Source: Saprospiraceae bacterium (lineage in GTDB: Bacteria; Bacteroidota; Bacteroidia; Chitinophagales; Saprospiraceae). Taken from it: 5,236 nt of DNA. Below are positions 1 through 5,236 of this stretch, piece after piece (position 1 is the first letter of the stretch; the number at the start of each line of letters is the position of its first letter). The notes beneath the pieces are model-generated. The model worked only from the letters and a program-made list of their open reading frames with translations, was not told the DNA's origin and ran no database searches. Location: the NCBI GenBank assembly GCA_020850025.1, contig JADZFI010000264.1, positions 1 through 5,236 on the forward strand, in the 5' to 3' direction. The translations under genes were made by a program, and so were the position numbers.

Positions 1-1966
1 CCTGTTGTTCAAAAAAGTTCACGCCATGATCAAACCAGTTCAACAGGTTTTCCACAGATGGCTTTTTGTCAACGGCCACTTCCAGGTCCTTAACCCCCAG
101 CACTTCAGCGCCAATAAACCGGCCTAACTGAAAATATGCCTCCCACTGAATTTCGTCAAAAAACTGGTCGCTGGTGGGTTCGTGCGGAAAATCAGGGTGA
201 TAGATCTTGTATTTGTAAGTGCCGTACTTAAGGGTTTCCCGCTTGTCGAGATCCGGTTTGCCCTCCGGCGCGCGGACGGATGATTTTACATAAACAAAAG
301 TGCTGACCGGCCCCATCTTTTCCCTTTCCGCCTGGCTGTAATTAATGATCCGTTTGCCATCCTCATGGCTGGGATCAGGCACTTCTTCCCAGCATTTGTA
401 CACATAGGCAACCGCATATCGCTTGGCAGAATACACTTGCGACGGCCTGGGTCGGATCAGATCTTCCGGCTGATCTTCCGGGCGGAACCGAATTTCAAGC
501 CCCAGCTCGTTTCTGGCGCGTATGATCAGATTGTTCAGGTCGAAAAAAGAGTAAAGCTTGTCCTCGCCGGCGTCAACGGCAATGATCAAACGGCATCCCC
601 GGCGAAGCAATTCATAAGCTCCCAGGTTTTCAATATGCCCGCCATCGGATATGTTGATCATTTTTTTCTCCGAACCAATGCGCCCCAAAAGTTCATAGAA
701 AAAATACATGGGCCACCACACGATGGCTTTGGCCTTGACCAGGATGCTCGGATTGGACACCCAAAATCCCAGTCGCGCATTGAACAGGGTCATCATGACA
801 CTTAGCATCCGGTTGGAATAAATCCCCATACCAGGATTAACCGCGGCAGCAGAAATAGTAACCGCCGCAGGCATCGTCATACGCTGGTAATCGAAGTAGC
901 GGTCGGTAGGCACATACCCCACCAGTTTGGAGCCGCAATAAAATGGACTCAGCAGAAAATAGTCGGAAGTTTTGGTTCCCTGGAAGGCTGCATCTTTACC
1001 CGGATTCATCAAATTAAGGCAGGTATTGATCAGCGGATAAGGGCTGATGTAATCCTTGAGCTCTTCAGATTTGGCATTAAATACCTGTCCGATGTGCATG
1101 TTATCATGCTTTCCGGAGAACTGAAGAAACAGATCGGCCAGCTGTTTGCGGTAAAACCGGTGAAAACTCAGGGCGTTAGGATTGGTGAAAAAGCCCAGGA
1201 AGAAGAGTAATACCGCATTGATGGCGAAATTAACGGTATCATCGGTTGAAATTGGGCCGGAACCGTCAAATCCTACCAAAAGATTCCAGCCACACAGCAG
1301 CAACCCGACAATGGCCACCGCCGACTCGGCCCGGTTAAAGATTTTGGAAACGCCAAGATTGAAATTCAAGACAATATTGGCCAAAAAGTGCACCGCAAAC
1401 AGAGCGGCAGGTATGGCCATTATCCACCAGCCCCAACTTTGAACCGACAGAAAATCCAGTCCGGCAAAAGGATTTTCTCCTAAAAAGCCAATCAGAATCA
1501 TATACAAATAGTAGACTATCCCGATCAAAACGGCTGGGCTCACCAAACTCATGGCCCAGCTGACCAAAAATGCAATGATCAACAGCATCAGGTTGCCTGG
1601 TTTACCCAGAATACCCTTTCGGGGTACCATATACTCTCCGTGCTTGCGCATGGCATCCACATGATCCGTACTAAAGAGTTTGCCGTAATCCAGGGTTTCC
1701 TTGGCGGTTGCCTGAACATAGGAATGAGTGTACCCTCCTCCGGAAACCGAACTCAGATAATCGGCCTTTTGTAAAACCCCATATTTGTTCAGGGTCTTCA
1801 AAAACCCCAGATTGATGGTGGCAGAACGAATGCCTCCTCCAGAAAGTGCAATACCAAACCAGTTGGGCTGCTCTTCGGTGCCATGTTCCATGCCAAGCTT
1901 CTGGCGTCGAATCTTTAAATGTTCGCGCTCCTGAGCGATGACATCATTGATTGGTGTTGTTTCCAT
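1..1966 (-). CDS. Membrane-embedded patatin-like phospholipase (partial, C-terminus beyond window)
   Basis: Reading leftward from an ATG at 1966-1964, the frame stays open for 655 codons and runs off the left edge, so the stop is not seen. The protein is a patatin/cPLA2-type serine acyl hydrolase, expected to cleave acyl esters of membrane lipids with a Ser-Asp dyad. The oxyanion glycine motif SGGGIRSA lies at residues 42-49. The nucleophile is Ser75 in SVSGGG, where the first Gly of the classic GxSxG is Ser, which I recall as common in this bacterial subfamily. The catalytic Asp is Asp441 in ISDGGHIENLGAYELL. The block FPHEPTSDQFFDE at 593-605 is also characteristic of the subfamily. Between Ser75 and Asp441 lie about four or five hydrophobic segments (roughly 124-143, 143-163, 180-200, 214-233, 242-260), which should anchor it in the inner membrane. 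There is no signal peptide. Its start lies four bases from a repeat array, without a Shine-Dalgarno. It is transcribed divergently from nadK. Natural substrate and role are unknown. Confidence 0.92.
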   Translation of the reverse strand, partial: METTPINDVIAQEREHLKIRRQKLGMEHGTEEQPNWFGIALSGGGIRSATINLGFLKTLNKYGVLQKADYLSSVSGGGYTHSYVQATAKETLDYGKLFSTDHVDAMRKHGEYMVPRKGILGKPGNLMLLIIAFLVSWAMSLVSPAVLIGIVYYLYMILIGFLGENPFAGLDFLSVQSWGWWIMAIPAALFAVHFLANIVLNFNLGVSKIFNRAESAVAIVGLLLCGWNLLVGFDGSGPISTDDTVNFAINAVLLFFLGFFTNPNALSFHRFYRKQLADLFLQFSGKHDNMHIGQVFNAKSEELKDYISPYPLINTCLNLMNPGKDAAFQGTKTSDYFLLSPFYCGSKLVGYVPTDRYFDYQRMTMPAAVTISAAAVNPGMGIYSNRMLSVMMTLFNARLGFWVSNPSILVKAKAIVWWPMYFFYELLGRIGSEKKMINISDGGHIENLGAYELLRRGCRLIIAVDAGEDKLYSFFDLNNLIIRARNELGLEIRFRPEDQPEDLIRPRPSQVYSAKRYAVAYVYKCWEEVPDPSHEDGKRIINYSQAEREKMGPVSTFVYVKSSVRAPEGKPDLDKRETLKYGTYKYKIYHPDFPHEPTSDQFFDEIQWEAYFQLGRFIGAEVLGVKDLEVAVDKKPSVENLLNWFDHGVNFFEQQ

Positions 1967-1970
1967 ATTG

Positions 1971-2002
1971 ACGGTAGACGGTGGACGGTGGACGGTGGAC
2001 GA
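1971..2002. repeat. Heptad tandem array, left arm (ACGGTGG units)
   Basis: Starting four bases upstream of the phospholipase ATG, the plus strand carries four consecutive 7-base units (ACGGTAG followed by three copies of ACGGTGG, 1971-1998) and then a degenerate ACGATGT that leads into the 34-base hairpin element. One more ACGGTGG unit and a partial one follow that element at 2037-2048. The array forms the left arm of a larger inverted repeat whose right arm is at 2151-2259. Confidence 0.9.
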
Positions 2003-2036
2003 TGTATCCCGGAACTCCGTTCCGGGACACGATGAG
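2003..2036 (+). repeat. 34-base hairpin element, left copy
   Basis: This element has an exact reverse-complement copy at 2186-2219. It contains its own palindrome: stem TCCCGGAAC (2007-2015), loop TCC, stem GTTCCGGGA (2019-2027). After one A-C mismatch the stem continues for two more pairs. It resembles a small REP- or MITE-like unit, but I cannot name a family and no transposase is visible. Confidence 0.88.
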
Positions 2037-2048
2037 ACGGTGGACGGT

Positions 2049-2150
2049 TTTGGGAGGAAAATTACAAGGAATGTTCCAAATGACTGTCTGTGTTTATCTT
2101 GCGGCAAATTTGGGAAATATTTCGGGTTTTCCCAATTATAGTAACAACCT
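2049..2150. other. Unique core of the divergent spacer, with an imperfect palindrome
   Basis: This stretch of about 102 bases lies between the two repeat arms and should hold the promoters for both the phospholipase gene and nadK. It contains an inverted repeat, TTGGGAAA (2110-2117) and TTTCCCAA (2128-2135), separated by 10 bases, which could be an operator or a hairpin. I found no convincing TTG plus TAnnTTTG promoter on either strand. CAAATTTG at 2105-2112 matches the -7 consensus at seven of eight positions but has no suitably placed upstream box. Confidence 0.4.
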
Positions 2151-2259
2151 CGTCCACCGTAGATCGTCCACCGTAGGCCGTCCACCTCATCGTGTCCCGG
2201 AACGGAGTTCCGGGATACACCGTCCACCGTAAGCCGTCAACCGTAAGCCGTCAACCGTT
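2151..2259. repeat. Heptad array, right arm, ending at the nadK start codon
   Basis: On the plus strand this arm reads as 14-base units built from CGTCCACCGTA plus three bases (2151-2164, 2165-2178), a half unit at 2179-2185, the inverted 34-base element, then three more 14-base units at 2221-2234, 2235-2248 and 2249-2262. The last units have drifted to CGTCAACCGT, and the final three bases of the last one are the nadK ATG. On the opposite strand the units are heptads of the form ACGGNNN or ACGANNN, matching the left arm. The array therefore occupies the place where a ribosome-binding site would be. Confidence 0.88.
2186..2219 (-). repeat. 34-base hairpin element, right (inverted) copy
   Basis: This is the exact reverse complement of 2003-2036, separated from it by 149 bases. 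The internal stem is 2195-2203 paired with 2207-2215, with loop GGA. Each copy can fold alone, or the two can pair with each other, which would give a long stem in either divergent transcript. Neither arm is followed by a T-tract, so neither looks like an intrinsic terminator. Confidence 0.88.
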
Positions 2260-3141
2260 ATGCGCATCCTGATATTTGGCAAACAATTTAAGGACAAGGA
2301 CCTTCCTCAGATCCAGGAAGTGTTTGATGCCACTGTCAGGGAAGGCATTGAGATTAGCATATATCAGCCATATTATTCCGACGTTAAACAGCATATCCAG
2401 CTGCCGGCCAACTTCCAGTTGCTGGAAAAGTATGAAGAACTTTTGCCTCAAGCCATTGATTTTGTGGTGGTATTGGGCGGAGACGGCACCATGCTGGCCG
2501 CTACCACGCTGGTTCGGGATACAGGAGTACCCATGCTGGGCATCAACCTGGGGCGATTGGGCTTTCTGGCGAGTATTGACAAACACCACATTCAGCAAAG
2601 TATATGTATGCTTGCCCGCGGCCAATACCTGATTGAGGAACGAGCCATGCTGTATCTGGAGAGCAATCCTCATCTATTTGGTCACCTGCCTTTTGCCTTG
2701 AATGATTGTACCCTGCTGAAAAGAGACACTTCTTCCATGATTACCATTCATACCTTCCTGAATGGCGATTTTTTAACCTCTTACTGGGCAGATGGCATCA
2801 TCATTGCTACACCAACCGGCAGTACCGGGTATTCCCTGAGTTGTGGCGGACCTATCATTTTCCCCAATTCCGGAAATTTTGTCATCACCCCCGTTGCGCC
2901 CCACAATCTGAATGTAAGACCCCTGGTTTTGTCCGATCAATCCGTCATTTCCTTTGAAATTGAAGGCCGGGCTGAAAACTTTATCTGTTCGCTCGATTCC
3001 CGGTTTGAACTGGTAGGCACACACCACCAACTGGCCGTCAGGAAAAACGACTTTTGTATCAGGCTGGTACAGTTGCAGGATACTACCTTCCTTAATACCA
3101 TCCGGGCTAAACTGGGCTGGGGAGAGGATATCAGGAACTGA
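2260..3141 (+). CDS. nadK: NAD kinase (ATP-NAD kinase)
   Basis: This 293-residue protein phosphorylates the 2'-hydroxyl of the adenosine ribose of NAD to make NADP, and acts in the cytosol. The length is normal for bacterial NAD kinases. The nucleotide-binding GGDGT motif is at residues 73-77, followed by GINLGRLGFLA. The short NE/D motif appears as ND (148-149). The substrate motif TPTGSTGYSLS (184-194) leads into CGGPI and the conserved PVAPHNLNVRP stretch, and the C-terminus KLGWGEDIRN is Bacteroidota-like. The start at 2260 gives the usual N-terminus (MRILIFGK). No Shine-Dalgarno is present because heptad repeats run directly up to the ATG. It is divergent from the phospholipase and lies 202 bases upstream of the protease gene. 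All expected motifs are intact, so I take it as the housekeeping enzyme. Its position beside a TIR-like gene may be coincidental. Confidence 0.97.
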   Translation: MRILIFGKQFKDKDLPQIQEVFDATVREGIEISIYQPYYSDVKQHIQLPANFQLLEKYEELLPQAIDFVVVLGGDGTMLAATTLVRDTGVPMLGINLGRLGFLASIDKHHIQQSICMLARGQYLIEERAMLYLESNPHLFGHLPFALNDCTLLKRDTSSMITIHTFLNGDFLTSYWADGIIIATPTGSTGYSLSCGGPIIFPNSGNFVITPVAPHNLNVRPLVLSDQSVISFEIEGRAENFICSLDSRFELVGTHHQLAVRKNDFCIRLVQLQDTTFLNTIRAKLGWGEDIRN

Positions 3142-3186
3142 GTGTGCGAGTGCCTGAGTGTTTGAGTTGGCGTTCGGCTGGGTATT
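3140..3186. repeat. Octad array and inverted-repeat left arm after nadK
   Basis: Four consecutive 8-base units beginning with GAGT (GAGTGTGC, GAGTGCCT, GAGTGTTT, GAGTTGGC; 3140-3171) start inside the nadK stop codon. Positions 3156-3186 form an imperfect inverted repeat with the reverse complement of about 3283-3313, with roughly five mismatches over 31 bases by eye. It could form a hairpin in the nadK 3' region, but no T-tract follows it. Confidence 0.8.
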
Positions 3187-3282
3187 GAGGAGGCTTAAGA
3201 ACCGTTGAAAGAACTTTACAGCATCTTATTCATTGACTTATCCGGCCAGGGCGAAACCTGTGCCTGCCAATATCTAAGCACA
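3187..3282. other. Unique core of the nadK-protease spacer
   Basis: About 96 bases of non-repetitive sequence separate the two octad arms. No conserved coding content was recognised, and no promoter matching the Bacteroidota consensus was found. TTGAAA at 3205-3210 has only a weak -10 partner (ATTCAT, 3228-3233). If the protease gene has its own promoter, it is most likely here. Confidence 0.35.
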
Positions 3283-3343
3283 AATCCCAAGCCGAAAGCC
3301 AACTCGAAAACTCAAACACTCGAAAACTCAAACACTCGAACTC
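3283..3343. repeat. Octad array, right arm, ending at the protease start codon
   Basis: The 16-base unit ACTCGAAAACTCAAAC occurs twice in perfect tandem (3302-3317, 3318-3333), followed by a partial unit ACTCGAACTC (3334-3343) that touches the ATG at 3344. Each unit is two octads. On the opposite strand they read GAGTNNNN, matching the left arm at 3140-3171. The outer part (3283-3301) pairs with 3168-3186. As with nadK, the repeat takes the place of a ribosome-binding site. Confidence 0.88.
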
Positions 3344-4330
3344 ATGCAAACTGCTCAAACACTGGTACTGGAGACTGTTCAGGGGCTCATAGAGGAAAAT
3401 GAAATCGAGAAAGCGCTGGATATGTTGAAGGATTTGGATAAACAAACCGGAGCCGATATCTGGCAGGATCTAGTTTTGCAATACGGCAATTACCGTGGCG
3501 CTAAAAAGGCGAACCTGGAAGGCCGGATCGATTACAATGAATTCCGTCGATATGAAGCCCAGGCCAAATACGCACTTACGGAGCTTATGAAGACCATACC
3601 GCGCAGGGTAGCGCTGAATGCACGCATTCACAGCATCGGCGCATTCGAGTTTGAGGTGCCTGATGCTCCAAGGCTGGAAAAACTGATCGGTAAAAAAAGC
3701 AACTTACTGACCATAGAATGGCTGGAAAAAGCCCGAAAAGCTGCCAATGCTGTTTGCCGGGTGGTTTGTACGGATGGTACCGTAGGAACCGGTTTTTTAC
3801 TACAGGGCGGTTACCTCATGACCAATAATCACGTCATTTCAAGCGCAGATGCTGCCCAAACTGCCCGGATTGAATTCAATTTTGAAACAGGCAAATCTGC
3901 CATTTCCTACGAACTGGATGCCTCCGATTTTAAAACCAGTCCGCCAACAGAGCTTGATTTTGCCCGGGTGAAAGTAAAAGATCGCGCAGAAGCACCTTTG
4001 AGTCAGTGGGGTTATCTGGAAATGGAAACCGAAACACTGCCGCTTATTGGGGAAGACGTTACCATTATTCAACACCCCCGCGGAGAAATCAAGCAGTTTA
4101 AGTCGGACGAAATCATAGGGCAAATGAAGCAGTACCTGTTTTACACTACCGAAACCTACGGCGGGAGCTCCGGCTCCCCGGTGCTCAATAAGGATTGCAA
4201 GGTGATCGCCCTGCACCATGCCGGCAAAACAATGGAGGAAGGAGGATTCGTCATCAATGACAAAGGTGAAAAGGCCGGCGCCAACCGTGGCATCCTGCTT
4301 CGCAACATAGTTTCCTACATTAAGTCTTAA
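3344..4330 (+). CDS. EAD11-like domain fused to a trypsin-like serine protease (cytosolic)
   Basis: This 328-residue protein has two parts. Residues about 1-90 form an all-helical domain resembling effector-associated domain 11, with a leading helix (VQGLIEENEIEKALDML) and the block QYGNYRGAKKANLEGRIDYNEF followed by an AL-rich helix. These domains are thought to mediate homotypic contacts in bacterial conflict systems. After a connector (about 90-135), residues 136-325 form a trypsin-like fold. The triad is intact: His163 in LMTNNHVI, Asp205 in ELDFARV, Ser276 in GSSGSPV. No signal peptide or membrane segment is seen, so the protease should act in the cytosol, unlike most trypsin-like enzymes. 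The start at 3344 directly abuts the octad repeat and lacks a Shine-Dalgarno. The next gene begins 16 bases downstream with no terminator between, suggesting co-transcription. The substrate is unknown. Protease identity is secure; EAD11 assignment is by pattern recall. Confidence 0.92.
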   Translation: MQTAQTLVLETVQGLIEENEIEKALDMLKDLDKQTGADIWQDLVLQYGNYRGAKKANLEGRIDYNEFRRYEAQAKYALTELMKTIPRRVALNARIHSIGAFEFEVPDAPRLEKLIGKKSNLLTIEWLEKARKAANAVCRVVCTDGTVGTGFLLQGGYLMTNNHVISSADAAQTARIEFNFETGKSAISYELDASDFKTSPPTELDFARVKVKDRAEAPLSQWGYLEMETETLPLIGEDVTIIQHPRGEIKQFKSDEIIGQMKQYLFYTTETYGGSSGSPVLNKDCKVIALHHAGKTMEEGGFVINDKGEKAGANRGILLRNIVSYIKS

Positions 4331-4346
4331 ATCCTGTTTTCCCGCC

Positions 4347-5069
4347 ATGCCTACGAAGTCCATAGCAGAAATTAAAAAAGACCTGGAAGAATTACTGGTG
4401 CTGGAACCGGCCAAAGCCCTGAAGTATTTGCAGGATATGCTGCCGGATGGATCTGAAAAACGCAACCAGACCATATTGCTGGAAGGTAAATTGAGCCAAA
4501 GCAACCGGGAATTCAATCTCAACCTGATAAAATTCGACGACCACAAATTGGCAGTTGCCCAGGTGAGCAAAGCTGTTCTTGACCTCGCCACCGGTTTGTC
4601 TGAGGCCGATTTTCTCACCCGAACCGCGCCTGCAACTTCCTCGCCTGCCTCTCCGGTGCCCAAATTCATGATTATTTACGATCAGCTGGATGAGCCACAC
4701 GCCAAACAGCTCAACCGGCACCTCAATGTGCTCAAGATCATGAAAAAGATCCGGGTGTACAATGTGTACGAATCGGAGGGACAGGAATTATTGGCCCGGG
4801 CAAAGCAGGAAATGACCGACTCGGATTACCTGATCGTGCTCATCACCGTCAATTTGTTCAATTCAGAATGGTTTGAACTGGTGTATAATGCGTTGGGGGA
4901 AAACCGCCGCATGATCCCAATTCGCATTGAAAAGGCCGACTTTGAAGGTACCGGCCTGGAAAAATTCAAATCGCTGCCCAGTATGGGAAAAGCGGTTTCC
5001 GACTTCCCCAGTCAGGACGCCGCCTATGCCGATATTGTGGGTGAACTGAAGAAGTTGTTGCCAAAATGA
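4347..5069 (+). CDS. EAD11-like domain fused to a TIR-like domain, probably lacking the catalytic Glu
   Basis: This 240-residue protein has an N-terminal helical domain (about 1-85) alignable by eye with that of the upstream protease: a helix with KALKYLQDML, then ILLEGKLSQSNREFNLNLIKFDDHKLA and a final AVLDLA helix. A Ser/Pro/Ala-rich linker (about 91-105) leads to a TIR-like domain (106-238). Its first strand is KFMIIYDQLDE, a central strand is SDYLIVLITVNLF, and the end resembles the bacterial TIR_2 type (MIPIRI, then LPSMGKAVSDFPSQDAAYADIVGELKKLL). TIR domains either cleave NAD or assemble signalling complexes. The NADase glutamate normally sits four residues after the conserved Trp of the S-x-W helix. 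Here the residue after Trp175 is Val179, with the nearest Glu at 177, so NADase activity is doubtful. It lies 16 bases after the protease gene and is probably in the same operon. TIR assignment is fairly good, EAD moderate. Confidence 0.85.
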   Translation: MPTKSIAEIKKDLEELLVLEPAKALKYLQDMLPDGSEKRNQTILLEGKLSQSNREFNLNLIKFDDHKLAVAQVSKAVLDLATGLSEADFLTRTAPATSSPASPVPKFMIIYDQLDEPHAKQLNRHLNVLKIMKKIRVYNVYESEGQELLARAKQEMTDSDYLIVLITVNLFNSEWFELVYNALGENRRMIPIRIEKADFEGTGLEKFKSLPSMGKAVSDFPSQDAAYADIVGELKKLLPK

Positions 5070-5088
5070 CGAATTTTTATTCTTATCC

Positions 5089-5117
5089 TTTGATTTCCCC
5101 CGTATTCCATACATTTG
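5089..5117 (+). promoter_or_regulatory. Candidate Bacteroidota-type promoter
   Basis: TACATTTG at 5110-5117 is a perfect match to the TAnnTTTG -7 element of Bacteroidota primary sigma promoters. TTTG at 5089-5092 supplies the -33 box, with a 17-base spacer at the short end of the accepted range. Transcription would start near 5124 and read out of the window on the plus strand, away from the TIR-like gene, towards an unseen gene. Confidence 0.55.
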
Positions 5118-5133
5118 CGAACTTTTTTCGGAA

Positions 5134-5147
5134 GGGAAGGGATTCCC
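5134..5147 (+). other. Small hairpin downstream of the candidate promoter
   Basis: GGGAA (5134-5138) and TTCCC (5143-5147) are separated by four bases and would form a five-pair stem near the 5' end of a transcript from the candidate promoter. It is short and could be chance. Confidence 0.3.
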
Positions 5148-5170
5148 GTGCTTTTCACCATGCCGGAAAA

Positions 5171-5188
5171 TTGCAGTTTTTACTGCAA
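5171..5188 (+). other. Perfect 7-pair hairpin in the 3' intergenic region
   Basis: TTGCAGT (5171-5177) and ACTGCAA (5182-5188) enclose a TTTT loop. No T-tract follows, so it does not look like an intrinsic terminator. It would lie about 50 bases into the transcript from the candidate promoter, in a leader region or small RNA. The rest of 5070-5236 shows no recognisable gene. Confidence 0.4.
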
Positions 5189-5236
5189 AGTTCCGCTCTG
5201 TCTGATGGGTGCAAAAATCCTGTTCTAAAACCCTGA

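Noticed and set aside
2003..2036. Intrinsic terminator from the 34-base hairpin element
   Set aside because: The GC-rich stem is not followed by a T-tract on either strand, and the element sits upstream of both neighbouring genes rather than after them.
2003..2219. CRISPR array
   Set aside because: Repeats are 7-14 bases, contiguous or inverted, with no regular unique spacers of 30-40 bases and no cas genes.
1938..2232. Two overlapping plus-strand open frames in the divergent spacer
   Set aside because: They are translations of the heptad arrays and the start of the antisense phospholipase gene. The periodic peptides (DGGRWTVDD) show repeat origin rather than coding selection.
2703..2709. 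Asp instead of Glu in the nadK short motif (ND at residues 148-149) as a possible defect
   Set aside because: The family motif is described as NE/D, so Asp is tolerated, and all other active-site motifs are intact.
3205..3402. Open frame with a TTG start spanning the nadK-protease spacer
   Set aside because: It runs through the octad repeat array and into the protease gene in another frame. Its composition there (NSKTQTLENSNTRT) simply reflects the repeat.
3839..4669. Long minus-strand open frame of 276 codons opposite the protease and TIR-like genes
   Set aside because: It is antisense to two well-supported genes, spans the boundary between them and has no recognisable domain.
5160..5228. 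A 22-codon open frame (starting MPENCSFYCKVPL) downstream of the candidate promoter
   Set aside because: It is very short, has no recognisable similarity or ribosome-binding site, and overlaps a perfect hairpin. It is more likely leader sequence than a gene.

Overview
The window looks like chromosomal DNA from a member of the Bacteroidota, possibly of the Saprospiria type (lineage is inference). The NAD kinase has the Bacteroidota-style C-terminus. None of the four genes has a recognisable Shine-Dalgarno sequence. A TAnnTTTG-type promoter with a TTTG box 17 bases upstream lies near the right edge. Base composition is moderate and even across the genes.

Layout: (1) 1966 down to the left edge, minus strand: the N-terminal 655 residues of a membrane-embedded patatin-like phospholipase, cut off by the window edge. 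(2) 1967-2259: a divergent spacer almost filled by heptad repeats (ACGG plus three variable bases) arranged as an inverted repeat, including two opposed 34-base copies of a hairpin element. (3) 2260-3141, plus strand: NAD kinase (nadK). (4) 3142-3343: a second spacer with the same architecture but a different sequence, made of octads (GAGT plus four variable bases) in inverted orientation around a unique core of about 96 bases. (5) 3344-4330: a cytosolic trypsin-like serine protease with an N-terminal effector-associated domain (EAD11-like). (6) 4347-5069: a protein with the same type of N-terminal adaptor domain followed by a TIR-like domain. (7) 5070-5236: an intergenic stretch with a good candidate promoter and small hairpins, leading out of the window.

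The most interesting part is the 3344-5069 pair. Two adjacent genes, 16 bases apart, carry related N-terminal adaptor domains fused to different effectors, a protease and a TIR-like domain. Homologous EAD modules are known from bacterial conflict (immunity or cell-suicide) systems, where they link effectors to a sensor or to each other. No sensor NTPase is visible here, and the TIR-like domain appears to lack the usual catalytic glutamate. A phospholipase lies nearby on the other strand, so three effector-type activities (lipase, protease, TIR) flank a housekeeping NAD kinase. Whether they form one system cannot be decided from the sequence alone.

The second unusual signal is the pair of spacers. 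Each is packed with short anchored repeats that run flush with the coding boundaries, ending directly at the start codons of nadK and the protease, and overlapping the nadK stop codon.
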